Below are positions 47,250 through 58,870 of a stretch of DNA of 64,000 bases, piece after piece. Under the pieces are notes generated by a model that saw only the letters and a program-made list of their open reading frames with translations, searched no databases and was not told the DNA's origin. The first letter of the stretch is position 1. Each line of letters starts with the position of its first letter. Origin of the DNA: Tetrastigma voinierianum (taxonomy: Eukaryota; Streptophyta; Magnoliopsida; Vitales; Vitaceae); NCBI GenBank assembly GCA_016808115.1, contig JAEQBH010005383.1, positions 62,001 through 126,000 of the forward strand, given 5' to 3'. A program made the translations under genes and the position numbers.

Positions 47250-47790
47250 CAGTATCCAAATCCGAGTCACTCCCGACTCTATCACTCAACTCTAAGTCTA
47301 CGTGATAACCATCTCCGTATGTCCCCATTCCCGAGTCTCTCCTAATTCCCATCACTCAACTCTAAGCCCTGGTGATAAACTATATCCGTGATGTTCTCAT
47401 CTCGAGCCCTCCCGACTCCTATCACTCAACTCTAAGTCCGGTGATAACCATATCCTGTATGTCCTCATCTCAGTCTCCTCCCGACTCCCATCACTCAACT
47501 CTGTCCGGGGTGATAACCATATCCGTATGTCCCTCATCTCAGTCTCTCCCGAATTCTATCACTCCAACTCTGTCCGTGATAACTATCTCGTATGTCCTCA
47601 TCTCGGTCTCTCCCGACTCCCATCACCAACTCTAAGTCCTGGTGATAAACTTGTCCAGATATCCTCACCTCGAGCCCTCCCGACCCTATCACTCAACCTA
47701 AGTTCAGGTGATAACCATATCCGTATGTCCTCACCGAGTCTCTCCCGACTCTATCACTCAACTTAAGTCTGTGGATAACCATTTCCAAAC
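47250..47790. repeat. ~68-bp tandem array in element E
   Basis: About eight units contain CTCCCGACTCCTATCACTC, then AACTCTAAGTCCGGTGATAA and CCATATCCGTATGTCC. 'ATCACTCAACTC' or a close variant recurs near 47280, 47350, 47419, 47490, 47560, 47624, 47688 and 47754. It occupies the place of pol. Confidence 0.85.
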
Positions 47791-47814
47791 AAAAGTATTT
47801 GTTTTTAAACCGTG

Positions 47815-48020
47815 AACCCTCCGATATAAAATAGTGGACATATTCGACACTCATTTTGTGGACAACCTCCGATGTATATCAACTGGCATACCCGACGATT
47901 GATATTAGATATGGACAACCCTCCGATGTATATCAACGGCAGGCCTGACGATTAGATATATGTGGACAACCTCCGATATCAGAAGGACACACTCGATAAC
48001 AATATTGTTGGTCAACCCTC
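47815..48020. repeat. Second short tandem array in element E
   Basis: About four degenerate units contain GGACAACCTCCGATGTATAT, then CAACGGC and GACGATT. Unit length is 55-75 bp. Confidence 0.65.
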
Positions 48021-48763
48021 CGAAACAATTCTCTCAAGAAACCACCCCATGCACTCACTCCTATTGTTCTAGGGTGCCCTAGTGCATATGAATTGCAATG
48101 AGCCATTCCCATTTTCTTAACCCGTGCGACTCATTTAGATGTCGTCTTATTGGCCAAGTTTACTAATCAACACCCTACCCAGGTCGACCTACCACCGTGC
48201 ACTCACGACACAATCTACCAAACACTTAACACAAGTCGATCTCAACTACGCACTCACACCCATGTTATGCGATGTTTTGTGCATGTATAATGCAATTATG
48301 CCATTGTGGCACCCAACCTATGGTCCACCATAAGCAAAATCTGTGGATAACCCACTCATAATCCTCGAATCACAGTCAACTCTCACCCTACATCCTAGGA
48401 AGAACATCTATACTATTTCAAAGGCTTCAACCTCTAAGCCCAAATCCACGTCGTGGCTTCCGTATGACAACCCTCACTTGTGTCTTTCACCATCGACAAC
48501 CGATGGTTGTCAACTCATCCATGTCAACCCTCTGATATCGTGTCAACCAATGCATTTACTCACCTTAAAGTCCACATCACGCTCCATCAAGCAAGAACTC
48601 GATTCATTCCTCGACTTCGACCCAGCACACTGCCCCTCCGCATATCTCAGGCCGCCGGAAACGATAAAGGCTCCTGAATCAAATCGTTCCTCTTACTCGC
48701 ACGAGCGCTGGAGGAACAAATCAGGTCCTCTCCCGTCCCACCACGACCAGTGACCGCGCCGCC
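48021..48763 (-). other. Element E interior, uncertain
   Basis: Broken frames without a recognised domain. The 136-aa plus-strand frame 48343-48753 lacks motifs. This could be the decayed C-terminal gag region. Confidence 0.4.
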
Positions 48764-49730
48764 TCAAAAACCTCGATCCCCGTCTCCGGGGCAATCCCAT
48801 CTCACATGTCCGGGCTGTCGGCAGAAATAACATATCACCCGCCTCGTTCGGGCCAACCGCCCAACCCGGCCCCGGTCTTGAAATCCGCGGTGAGCGTGTC
48901 TTCCTTCCCGAATCCAGCTAGCGTCGATCCTTCCTCTTGTTACCAACACCCAAATCTCCGAGTGCTCGAAAGCATCCTCGATCTCTCTCTCTATGGTCAG
49001 GACAGTCCCAACCATAGAGTCCATGTCCCAGCGGTCCCACGATCCCTTCCGCTCCTTCGAATGGACAACTTCATCCATTCTCAAATTCCTAACCTCGCCA
49101 TGTCTCGTGGCCACGTAATCATCAGCAACCCAAGCAACTCGTGAATCTACCATCGTAATACCCATCGCGCCTCATCGCCCTCGCTGGCCCAGAACTCCCG
49201 CCAGCCTCGCATGCTCGCATTCCGAGTACTTACCCATGAACAGCCCCGAAACTCGCCCATGTCAAAACCTCTAAGTCTCTAGAAGCTCTAACCCATCTCC
49301 ACCATATCCGGCTCGCCTCTACCGGAATGCAAAATTGACCCATCCCGGGTCAGACGGAGGTAACTCCATATAGCCTCCAATATGTTCTAACTATAAACCA
49401 ATGGTCCGCTACCACGGATCTCCTCCCCGTGAACGTCTGGAGCACGGTGTGCTCTAACCCCGGAGGTTACTAGACCCTCCCCGACCACCGCTACGATGTC
49501 CTCAGGCGACAAGAGCCCGCCGCAACACCCATGGGCCAGCAGCATGTTGATCAAATACGGCTACCGGTCAAATGCTCCAGGGTGTCTCGACCAGCGCCCG
49601 TGGACGCCTCTACGTCCCGTCCCTCTACTAGCCACTCACACAAGTCAACGGTAGATTAAATTTCTACCGCAAAGATCCTAAGGCTCAAACACACTCGAGA
49701 TACTATTCATACACCTAGTAACTTATTTAT
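48764..49730 (-). pseudogene. Element E gag with CCHC zinc knuckle
   Basis: In the 133-aa minus-strand frame 48764-49165 the phrase CYFCRQPGHVRWDC (residues 112-125) is a textbook retroviral-type knuckle, CX2CX4HX4C, preceded by an Arg/Gly-rich stretch; it would bind element RNA. Upstream on the minus strand (49170-49730) broken frames read ILEAIWSYLRLTRDGSIL and GWREFWASEGDEARWVLR, the gag body. Stops and shifts separate them. No protease follows. Confidence 0.75.
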
Positions 49731-50633
49731 TTTATTTTTTATTTTTTATTTTTATTTTGTTTTTTATTTTTTTCATACACCATGTCATACACCATGTCAA
49801 GGCACACTTTCAAGAACATGTCTCATGGTGAAAATGCACTTCAGACACTATTCACACCGTAAAAAAACTTCACATACCACAGTATTTGCATTTTTATGAA
49901 TTGCAATATAAATATTTTATATATTAAATCATACACAAGAAAATCCTTTTTAAAATTTTTGTACTTTTTTTTTTTTTTTTTTTTCATCCAAAGAAATTTC
50001 TTTTCTCACATCTACCGATGCAAGAGCTTTCCAACCGCACGTCACATGTGTCTTAAAAATGTAAGAGTTGAATTTAACTCTTTTTCCATGCATGAAAACT
50101 GAACAACTCTCCTGCACTTCACAACACCCATCCGCCGGCTATTCCAAAATCAAATGACTGCTCAAAATCAAAAAATTTTTTTTTTTTTCCTATCCAAAGA
50201 GTTTCCCGCTACTCCTAAAGATGAGTTTGTACCTCCGCTTTATCCTACTTTAACTCTCTTAGAATTCTAATTTCACTCTTTTCCTTTGAAAACTGGAATG
50301 CACTCCACAAATTTATCTCAGCTTCACGCTCAAAACTCGGAGCACCGTCTTAAAAAATATATTTTTTTTTCATTTATTTCCTTGTTTTTCCCGGACTGTT
50401 TCCGCCTAAAATTTTCTCGAACATAACCATGTGTAAAGCTCAACACTTTTCCTATGCTACTCACCAAGCATACAAACACATAACACATAACAAGATCAAA
50501 GTATACACCATCACACATCACATTTAATTCACCAAACACCGATGTATGATCTATCCCAGGCCCACAAAGTCCTAGGTATCTCGTGATACCTAACTCTACA
50601 CCCAATCGAGCCCCAAGGCAAATCCGCTACCTT
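49731..50633 (-). other. Element E 5' untranslated region
   Basis: A/T-rich with T-runs (49960-49984, 50170-50188). The 91-aa frame at 50330-50605 has no motif. It lies between the primer site and gag. Confidence 0.4.
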
Positions 50634-50646
50634 AGCTCGATACTAT
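50634..50646 (-). other. Element E primer binding site
   Basis: The minus strand reads GTATCGAGCTAAGG close to the LTR, a changed form of TGGTATCAGAGC (initiator Met tRNA). Confidence 0.55.
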
Positions 50647-50650
50647 GCCG

Positions 50651-52096
50651 TGACGCCCCAATCCCGTGTCCGCCGCTGACAACCCGTCAACTCGCGGAAT
50701 CTACATGTCTCATGTCAGCGAGGCAATGACAAAAAAATGCTACTACCACGTCATGCTCATAAAATGTATATTTTATACAAAAGCATTTATTTACAATTTA
50801 TTGAATTACAATTTATACAAAACTCGGGTTTCTGCCTTAATTTACAAAGAACAAAATACAAGATAAATGATTCAGCTACTTTTCTCCTCTAAGGTCCCTT
50901 GATGTCCTGCATCCCAAGTGCCTTCTACATCTAAAAATAGTTCACCGACTTTACGAGCAAAGCCCAAGAGAGGAATCTCCTACTGTTACTCCCACCAAGT
51001 GCAATGCAACACCAAACATACAACTCATGCTAATATATCATGTTATTAACAATTTAAATCTCATACATCATGTTATTCACTGAGTAATAATACGATAAAC
51101 TTAGTCACATGCTAAGGCAAAATCCGAAGGTCATCTCGAATGTTCTACACTTCACAATCAACATGTTATTCACCCATGGAACAACACACATCACACAATC
51201 ATACAAACTGTGGACCGGTCTAAACCATTAACACCAAGGATTTATTCACTCTCATCTTAAATCTTTGGGAATTGGAGATCACTTACTGCCCGAATTTTCA
51301 ACAAATCCCCACCCATTACAAGACCCTTAAGCAAAAGTAAAACAAGTAGGAGAAACCCCTACCTCCCTGAGTTTGTCGAACTCCCCAATCCGGTACCCAC
51401 ACTGAGCTCCCGACGTAGACCAACTTTGCCTCTCACGCCAAGCCAGCCGACCACGATTGTTCGTAAACCTAGAGAGAAGGAAGAGACTCTCTCTGTAAAA
51501 ACGGCATCCAAGCACTCCCGATCTTTTTTTTCTTCCTCCACGTTTCCTTTTGCTTGTTTCTTCTCATTTCTCTTTCTTTTTTCTTTCATTCTTTCCCAAT
51601 TCTCCTCATTTTCTCCCAATTTCTCCTCATTTTCCTCCTTCTTCTCCCTCTCTCCTCCTTGGAGCACACATCTGGATGAGACAAAAAGGAAGCTCCTCCT
51701 CTCCTTCCTCAAACAACGTGTCAAACTTCCAATTTTTTCTTTTATTTCTTAATTTTTATGACATCATAGTACCTACACAACACTGGGTTTATGGATTCTG
51801 CGCATGTCCCCTATAGACATGCAATTACTCATACTTGGTCTCCTCCACGTGGCACCCCCTCTGAACCCGCCACTCTGCATCCCCTCATTCTCGCTACGCT
51901 ATTATCCGACACCCCACGCCCTCGAAAACGGAATTTCCGACAATCCTCGACCGGACAAATTCCGACGTGGTAGTTAGATTTCACGAGATCTACTTCCAAC
52001 TGAGAAGTCCGTTTTCACATCCGAGATCTAGAAAATTCTGATTTTGACCGAAATTACCATTTTACCTCCTTTAGGAATCCGATTTTCCACCTCACA
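50651..52096 (-). repeat. Element E 5' LTR
   Basis: Starts TGACGCCCCAATCCC and ends CCACCTCACA. It is about 60 bp shorter than the 3' LTR, with scattered indels and substitutions. The pyrimidine tract is at 51525-51660. Confidence 0.85.
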
Positions 52097-52101
52097 TTTG
52101 T
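52097..52101. other. Target site duplication TTTGT, right copy of E
   Basis: Identical to 45513-45517. Confidence 0.85.
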
Positions 52102-53362
52102 TGTTATGTCCATGATGATAGAGTTTGGTGTTTAAGGGCCAATATTTGTATACTTCTTTTGAAAACCAACTGAGAAATAAAGGTATGCGTATCAACACAA
52201 CTGCAGATAAAAAATTTTAATCATCAAAGGATCTATTCATAAAAACAAGTTCACTTTGCAAATTAAATCATTAGTTACAATTGACATCAAGGATGCACAG
52301 AGTTGCATTTGAAAGTAATAAGAATTCAATAAGGACTTCAACTAATGAAAATCATTTTACATGAAAAGAAAATATAAACAAAGAGCCTGGATCGCTTTTT
52401 CATTTTTCCGGGAACAAATTAATACGATTTACATTCTTCTTAGCTGGACTATCAGAACTCAAATTTTTGCCTATTGACTTAAATTGCCACAAGCTTAGAA
52501 GGTTACCAATGCTTCTTCTCATGTATAAAGTGACGTTTATGCGATCACAACCAAATTACTTTAAGTATAAAACTCACAGATTATTTCAAGCAAAGAAACA
52601 TACAAAGATCAATAACGCTTATAAACAGGATTTTTAAAAACTTATTTTTATTTTAAAAAACCTGGTAAAGAGATTGTTCCACAAGCTCCTTTTCCGGTCA
52701 GATTTTGGTTACATAAAGGTTTAGGGGTTTCTTCGAACAATAAGATTTCAGTAATCCACAACAATGGATCTCGAGCAAAGGATTCTAGCGCCATTCCCGA
52801 AAGGAATTTTATGATCAGACACGATGAATTCACTACAACTTACAAGCCTTCGATTTTTCACTCGAGAAACTCACACAAAGAAGGAAAAGTGAGAGAACAA
52901 GAGAAGCTCAAGGAGAGAGATCGAAGAAATCATACCTCAAACTAAATCTTGTGGGTTTTAAGGTCAGGAAGAAGAGGAATGATTTCACCAACACACACAA
53001 AGCCCTCATTAGATCGAAGAGGTAGTGCTCATGTAATATCGAGAGAATAAAGGATTTCTATAGACAACGATTTACAGAAGCATTAAGTACACACGGGTTC
53101 AAGATCCATTTGTTAGTGGAACTTGTTTATTAGTATCTTTTATTTTTTCTTCTCTATTAAATAAAAATTAATATATAGAAGCGGTCAATTCCTTTCTTAT
53201 TGTACTGTACAGTGTGATCCCATAGTAGCACTCAATCTATTTCGCACCTATAAATTTCCCACCCTTTATCTCATGGCAAATAAACGTGGGGATATATAAC
53301 CTATGGTTGCAAATTTTTTGACCCCAACTAAAATTGTGTCTCCATATATCAAATTTCTCAGA

Positions 53363-53363
<1 letters not shown>
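52102..53363. other. Interval between E and TA tract: no confident gene
   Basis: Mostly A/T-rich. Two minus-strand frames are open, 52400-52522 (listed separately) and 52648-52833 (61 aa, MALESFARDPLLWITEILLF near its middle), with a CT-rich minus-strand leader (about 52840-52920) upstream that looks like a 5' UTR. Nothing is recognised. It could equally be a Copia-type LTR. Confidence 0.35.
52400..52522 (-). CDS. Small ORF, 40 aa, uncertain
   Basis: The minus-strand frame starts MRRSIGNLLSLWQFKSIGKN and continues SSDSPAKKNVNRINLF to a TGA. It is basic and Asn/Ser-rich, with no known motif. An alternative is a terminal exon beginning at 52477 after a TTTAAG acceptor. It might belong to the same minus-strand gene as the candidate exons at 44619-45453, with element E in an intron; this is speculation. 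Confidence 0.2.
   Translation of the reverse strand: MRRSIGNLLSLWQFKSIGKNLSSDSPAKKNVNRINLFPEK

Positions 53364-53414
<51 letters not shown>
53364..53414. repeat. TA microsatellite
   Basis: About 25 TA units followed by AT-rich sequence. Confidence 0.9.
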
Positions 53415-53418
<4 letters not shown>

Positions 53419-53984
53419 TATTTTAATTATATATAAATTATATATTTATTATGTCACTTGTTCGACCACGGTTCAACCACTGGTTCGACTAATAAATCTT
53501 GAACCGGTAATATTTTATTTTAAGTATTGTGTGTTTGATAAACTAATTTAATTAGCTAAATTAAAAAAAGGTTTTGAAAGGAATTTTTTTTCTATATAGG
53601 TATTGTTGACTTTTCATTCTCTTGGTTTACTCATCTAAGTCATCTTTTTGGTTAATATTTAAACATGGTGAAACTTGGAAAATTTTATGAACAGATCATC
53701 CGATCAAAATCAATTAATGTTTTCTTTTTCAAATTATTGGGCACCAAGTGCTTCGACTTTGGGTTTGCTCTTTATTGATCACTTGTTCAAGTCTCCTCTA
53801 GATCATTAGAGGTTTATTTGACCGTTAATTTCAAGGTTCCATGATATTAGTCGAGGTATGTGCAAGTTAGTTCGGACACCCACAATTAAAAAAAATTATT
53901 GGACAAAGAAGCTACTTCATGGATATTTATTGCATACTTTTGAGCTAATTACGTTATCCCATAGCTCTTACTGCGGTATCATTT
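53415..53984. other. AT-rich interval left of repeat R copy 2
   Basis: No gene. It may be part of a longer version of repeat R, whose left part in copy 1 was displaced by element A. Confidence 0.4.
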
Positions 53985-54124
53985 GAAAGGGAGCCTTCCA
54001 AAAATCTCATGATGTCCTGAAATAACTTTTTAAAAAACCAAAATAATATCGTGAGCCTTAAAATAATGCCCAAACTAATTCCTTTTTGCCATGTCATTAA
54101 AACCGTAGTTAGTGACTACGGTTT
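53985..54124 (+). repeat. Repeat R copy 2, left part
   Basis: Aligns with the start of 33421-34300 (AGCCTTCCAAAAATC.., CATGTCATTAAAACCGTAGT). It ends in the palindrome AAAACCGTAGT-TAGTG-ACTACGGTTTT (54098-54125), at whose right edge the solo LTR sits. Confidence 0.75.
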
Positions 54125-56240
54125 TGTGACGCCCCAAATCCCAAGTGTTCCGTTGACAACCCATCAACCCGCAGAATACTTGTGGGTATTGCATCTCGAT
54201 ACCACACTATTGTGTCACATTGACCGAGACCCATTTATCCATACTAAGAATACACTTGAAGGCTAAGAGTTTAATTACTTTACTCTTATACAAAACTTAT
54301 ATCAAAACTAGTTCGTTCTTTTACATGTTTTACAAAATAAAATCAAAGCCACAACCGGCCTTCTTCACACATGTGGTCCCGAATGAGGGTCAGCCCTCTA
54401 CACACACCGTAATTTAAAGGTCCCACGATGAGTACAAGCAATGCCCAAGAAGGATAACTCCTGCTGGCTACTTCTCACCTGCGCATTAAGGGCAATGCCA
54501 ATGCTCACATAATAATACACACATCAACATTCCACGAAGAATATGCCAATTTAAATTGAATCCTACACGTCATGAAATGAGATGACTCACCATGCCCCAT
54601 ATCCTTGTAGTCCTCACCGATTCTCACACAACCCTAAGCTCCATTTGTGAAAAACCGTCATTCTGAATGACTTCCAATGATCATTTTCAAAACTAGTTCA
54701 TTTGTTTATAAACCAAAAGCTTTTTAGATAATACATCACAATGATCATTTTATATTCAAAACTCATGCGCCTTTTTGTGGGTAGCGGATTTTTGTGCCTC
54801 TCACGAAGAGTTCGCAAACCCGTACACTTTACGATTTCACCGCTGGGGATCATGTCTGATTATAATTGGCGGTTTTCACCTCGAGGAGATCTATCCATTC
54901 GTCGATACCCTGCAGACATTTTTCGTTTACAACCGCGGTGACTGGCTTCTGGACATTGTCCTCCTATTTATCGAGCCCACCTAATTAAACACAAAAGCAA
55001 AGGTCGATTTACCAACCATTCACTCACACCCAACCCTTTGTGCATATACAATGCAAAATGGGTCATTGCATGTTAGCTCACAGGTTACATGTATAATAAC
55101 ACTACATAGAATAATTTATAAACCCGCATTTTATGCCAAGTACTTGATATTACCTACATTCATTCCCCGCTAATATATGTAACACTAATATATCAACATA
55201 TTTACAACACATTCAGCATATTATAAAATTTCCAACAATAACACACATAAATAGTCCACACAAACTAGCCATTCCCAGTCATCAATCCAGCGATACTAGT
55301 TTTAAAAGACTGACTCATCTTAAATTTCTCAAATTTTTGTTTTATTTATTTATTTATTTATTTAACAAATTTCAAGACTGTCATTAATGGCTATAAATTT
55401 AGCCATGAAGCAGTCCTCAAACTCGGCCCGAAAACTGTCCTGAAAAATAGTCCCAAAGTCCGAAAACTCAGTCCCATGGCTGAAGCTGAATCACACGGCC
55501 ATTTATGGCCCTTAGATTAAGAGGAACCAGTGCAGGAGAAAACCCTACCTCTTGTTTTTAGCACTCATCAGAGTTTCGCTGAGTAGACCAACTTTAATTC
55601 TCGGTCTATCGACTTCCAACCATCAGGAACACCAGGAATCGGAGCTCTTTTCTTTTCTTTCCTCTTTTTCCTCCAGACACAGATCTTCTTCCTCTCTTTT
55701 GTTTTCCTCTCCTTTCTTTCCTTTCTTCCTTTCTTTTCTTTTTCTCATTTCCTTTCTTTTTCTCCCTTCCTTTCTTTCTTTTTTTTTTTCCTTTCTTTTC
55801 TTTTCCTTTTCCTCCTCCACCGACTCTTCTCATAAGCTATTCCCTGGTTTGATCCCAAAAAAATGAAACTTAATTTCTCTCACTTTCCTCACATTTTGAC
55901 TCCATTTTCCATATGTCATGTGTCACATGGACACATACACTAGGTGGCAAATACCACACCACATGGCTATCACGCCGTGTGCCCTCCTCTAAGCTTGCCA
56001 CATAGTCCTGCCATGTGGCATCCACAAAGTCATGCCATGTGTCATCTGACATATGTGCCTCGAACATCAGAAATTCTCGACTATCTTCAATCCAAACGTA
56101 AATTGAACAGAAGCTAGGATTTTCGCGAGATGATTCCAATGGTAAAGTCCGTTTCATCATTTGAGATCTATAAAATTTCAAATTTTCAACCTATATTATA
56201 GCGGCAAATTACCATTTTGCCATTTTTCCTGGGTTTTACA
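54125..56240 (-). mobile_element. Element F: solo LTR with TSD GGTTT
   Basis: The plus-strand start is TGTGACGCCCCAAATCCC and the end is CCTGGGTTTTACA. It is 2116 bp and flanked by GGTTT at 54120-54124 and 56241-56245. It shares start, pyrimidine tract (55640-55815) and end structure with the E LTRs and is probably a relative. No internal region or second LTR is present, so it is most likely the product of LTR-LTR recombination. The 104-aa Ser/Phe-rich frame at 55552-55866 is the pyrimidine tract. Confidence 0.88.
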
Positions 56241-56995
56241 GGTTTTAACTGTTTTAAAAATTTTAAAACTATAATCACAAACTAAGATTTTTATATCATG
56301 ACAAGAAAACAATAATTTTGACATTATTTTAAAACATATATTACTTTGGGAAATGTTTAAAAAAATCGTTAGAATATGTCTCAAATTTCTAATTTGTATT
56401 ATCTTCCTTTAATAAAGAAGGCTGTATAGATAATTTCAAGTTGTTATATTATTATAATATTAGGTTTTCTTATAGAATAAGGAAATATTTTAGAACATCC
56501 CTATAATATTCTTCACATGAAGGGAAAAGATATGAGAAATACGTGGGTTTGTAAAGCTATTCATGTGGGTAGAGATGCAAGGGTTTGAGAGATTAAGAAA
56601 TAGGAGGCATTGAAAAGTACTATTAAGTCCTAGGTTTTGTAACTTTGATATATTTCCTAGCTTGTCACAATACTTTGATACTCCAATCTTGTGTCATTAA
56701 GGATAGTGAAAATATTATCTCATCCGTGAATGTGCTACTGATCGTTTAACCATGTTAAAACTCTCGTGCAGCTTTATGTGATTTCAAGTTCGAGTATAAT
56801 TATTTATTAATTTTTTAATTGATTCGAGCTTTGTTAATCGAGTTTGAGTAGTCTTCACTATTTTTCTCGAGTTGGAGTTTGAAACAACTAAAAAAAGCCC
56901 ATCGACCGAGTCAAACTTGATGGAGTTTTTAAATCGAGATAGCTTCGAGGTCGACTTTGTATCGACTCGTCGACACAATTACACCCATACCGTAG
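56241..56995 (+). repeat. Repeat R copy 2, right part
   Basis: Continues the alignment with copy 1 at about 33535 (GGTTTTAACTGTTTTAAAAA against GGTTTTAATTGTTTTAAAAA) to about 56995 (CACAATTACACCCATACCGT against CTCGATTACACCCATTCCGT at 34270-34295). Confidence 0.75.
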
Positions 56996-58870
56996 CCCAT
57001 ATGAATGTTCACACATCCATTTAGTGCAATCCGCACAAAGTAATTCCATTCAAGTTTGAGATACATTTCGGTGGGGGCTAGCCAATTATCACGGGCCACG
57101 TCAACACCTGTAGTAATAGAAAATGAAGAATTAGATTGAAACGGAATCGTACATTTATAATTGATTCACATGTACTCAAGAAATTAAATCATGAATCACG
57201 TGGACGTACGTTCATAGCAATATCGGAGATTCTAGCTAGCAGTGGACACCAATTTTGACCTCAATATTCATATTTATATATTTATATTTATATTTGCGTG
57301 CGACTGTGGTTGATTAATTGCCCAAAAGTGCAATTTTGAACCCTATATTGATTGAGTTTGAGTGCTTGTTGCGCATTAATCATGTCGTTTTATACCCAAT
57401 TGAAGTGTCACGAAGTGCCTTAGGCACTTATGCCATTAGGGTGTTTTTAGTTTGTTTTGTAGACTTTTGTACACTTTTGGACTTCAACCTCAACATAAGC
57501 TGATCTATCATGAGTTTGGAATTCAAGTCTCAGTAATCAAACAACCCAGAATCAATGAAAACCAAAGCAAGTGAAGAAAGTGAGATGCGATTGAAGACAG
57601 AGGATGAAGCGGCGAGGAACGGTGACCAATGGAGCATTAGCCGCGGGGAGAAACACGACGGTTCGCTAGCTAGCGCACCGCCTAAGCGAAATTTGATGCC
57701 TCGTCATGGCACGTAATTAATGTAGGCTTCAATTTTGGCATATTACTCTCTTGTCCTATGCTTGAGTTGTTAGGCTTTTTTGACATTTTCATACCTTGAG
57801 GCTGTATAAGCCTCTTGTTTTGTAACCTAATCATCGATTTTGAGAAGGAGAAGAATTCTTGTAAGTTTTATTTTTGTAAATAAAGTCTTTTATTTTTAGT
57901 TTTTGCTTTTCTTTTCTCTCTTCTCTCTCCTCTTTCTCTCCCTTTCTTGGTTGCCAAACACCCTCCAAGGATGACAACTTGGAGGATGAGCGGCTAAAAC
58001 CACTTCCTTCTTGAAGTAAAGGCTAGAGAGTAAGATCTTTGGAGTTCTTTGTTGGTTCCCTGCTTTTCATGCAGCGGGTAGTGTATTTATGGCCCTTATA
58101 TTCAAAGCTCGGTTATAGCATGGGATGTTATTGTCTTGTGATACTCTCATTACTTTAGATCCGGTGCTTAGTGGCAGTGCATGGCTCTTTAGATGGTCTG
58201 CTTGCCTCTGGTAATATTCACATGTTAGGGTTCTTCAAATTAGGGTTAAATAACATTGACTTTTATTGTTTTGTGTCTCTCATGCTTTAGGATTTAGTGC
58301 TCGGGTGAAAGAGATGCCTTTGTGATTAACTAGATGGTCTTTACTAGCCTTAAAAATGATAATGGAATGTTAGGGTTTTTAAACAAAAAAGGGACCATAA
58401 GCGCATCTGTGTTGACTCAAATAGGAGTTGTTTCATGGGTGAAGTTTGCTAATTAAATAGATCCGGTTATGCCATGGATGTCATAACACGAGAGTAACGG
58501 GGACCTCTCGGTTACCTAGGATCTTAAACTCGGTAACTCTTTTGCTTGAGTTTTTTTTCTTATTTTTCTTCATTTTTATTTTCAGTTGCAAACCATCCAT
58601 TTAACTTTCGATTTTACGAGTCATTCGGTTCAAAACTACTCACCTTGTTTCACAAAACCCCAAAATCCAAATTTAATTCACCAGTTTTGATTTCCTCAAA
58701 TCATTTGTCACGAAGAAAACCCATCCTGTGTTGGAGGCCTAGGCCTTTATCTTTGCGGTAGCTTGACTGGCGATGGGAGGAAACTACGGATCTAAAATTT
58801 TATTGATTCCGCTCCACCCCTCTAGTAAGCCTGCAGATCAGTGGTCTAACGTTTAATTCATTATAGTACT
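56996..58870. other. Gene-free interval
   Basis: No coding domain on either strand. A partial palindrome GTGCCTTAGGCACT lies at 57415-57428, GCTAGCTAGC at 57667-57676, and a CT tract at 57900-57950. It may contain a decayed LTR but no boundary is recognisable. Confidence 0.4.

Larger units (their letters stand above)
45518..52096 (-). mobile_element. Element E: minus-strand gypsy element with gag but no pol, TSD TTTGT
   Basis: LTRs 45518-47026 and 50651-52096 flank a 3.6-kb interior. TTTGT stands directly before 45518 and directly after 52096, an exact 5-bp target duplication. The interior codes on the minus strand for gag with a CCHC knuckle; between gag and the 3' LTR there are tandem repeats (47250-47790, 47815-48020) and no RT, RNase H or integrase. 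An initiator-tRNA-like primer site (50634-50646) and a purine tract (minus strand near 47027-47045) confirm the orientation. It would depend on another element's pol to move. Confidence 0.85.

Noticed and set aside
55552..55866. 104-aa Ser/Phe-rich frame and antisense Lys/Arg/Glu frames
   Set aside because: Product of F's CT tract on either strand.
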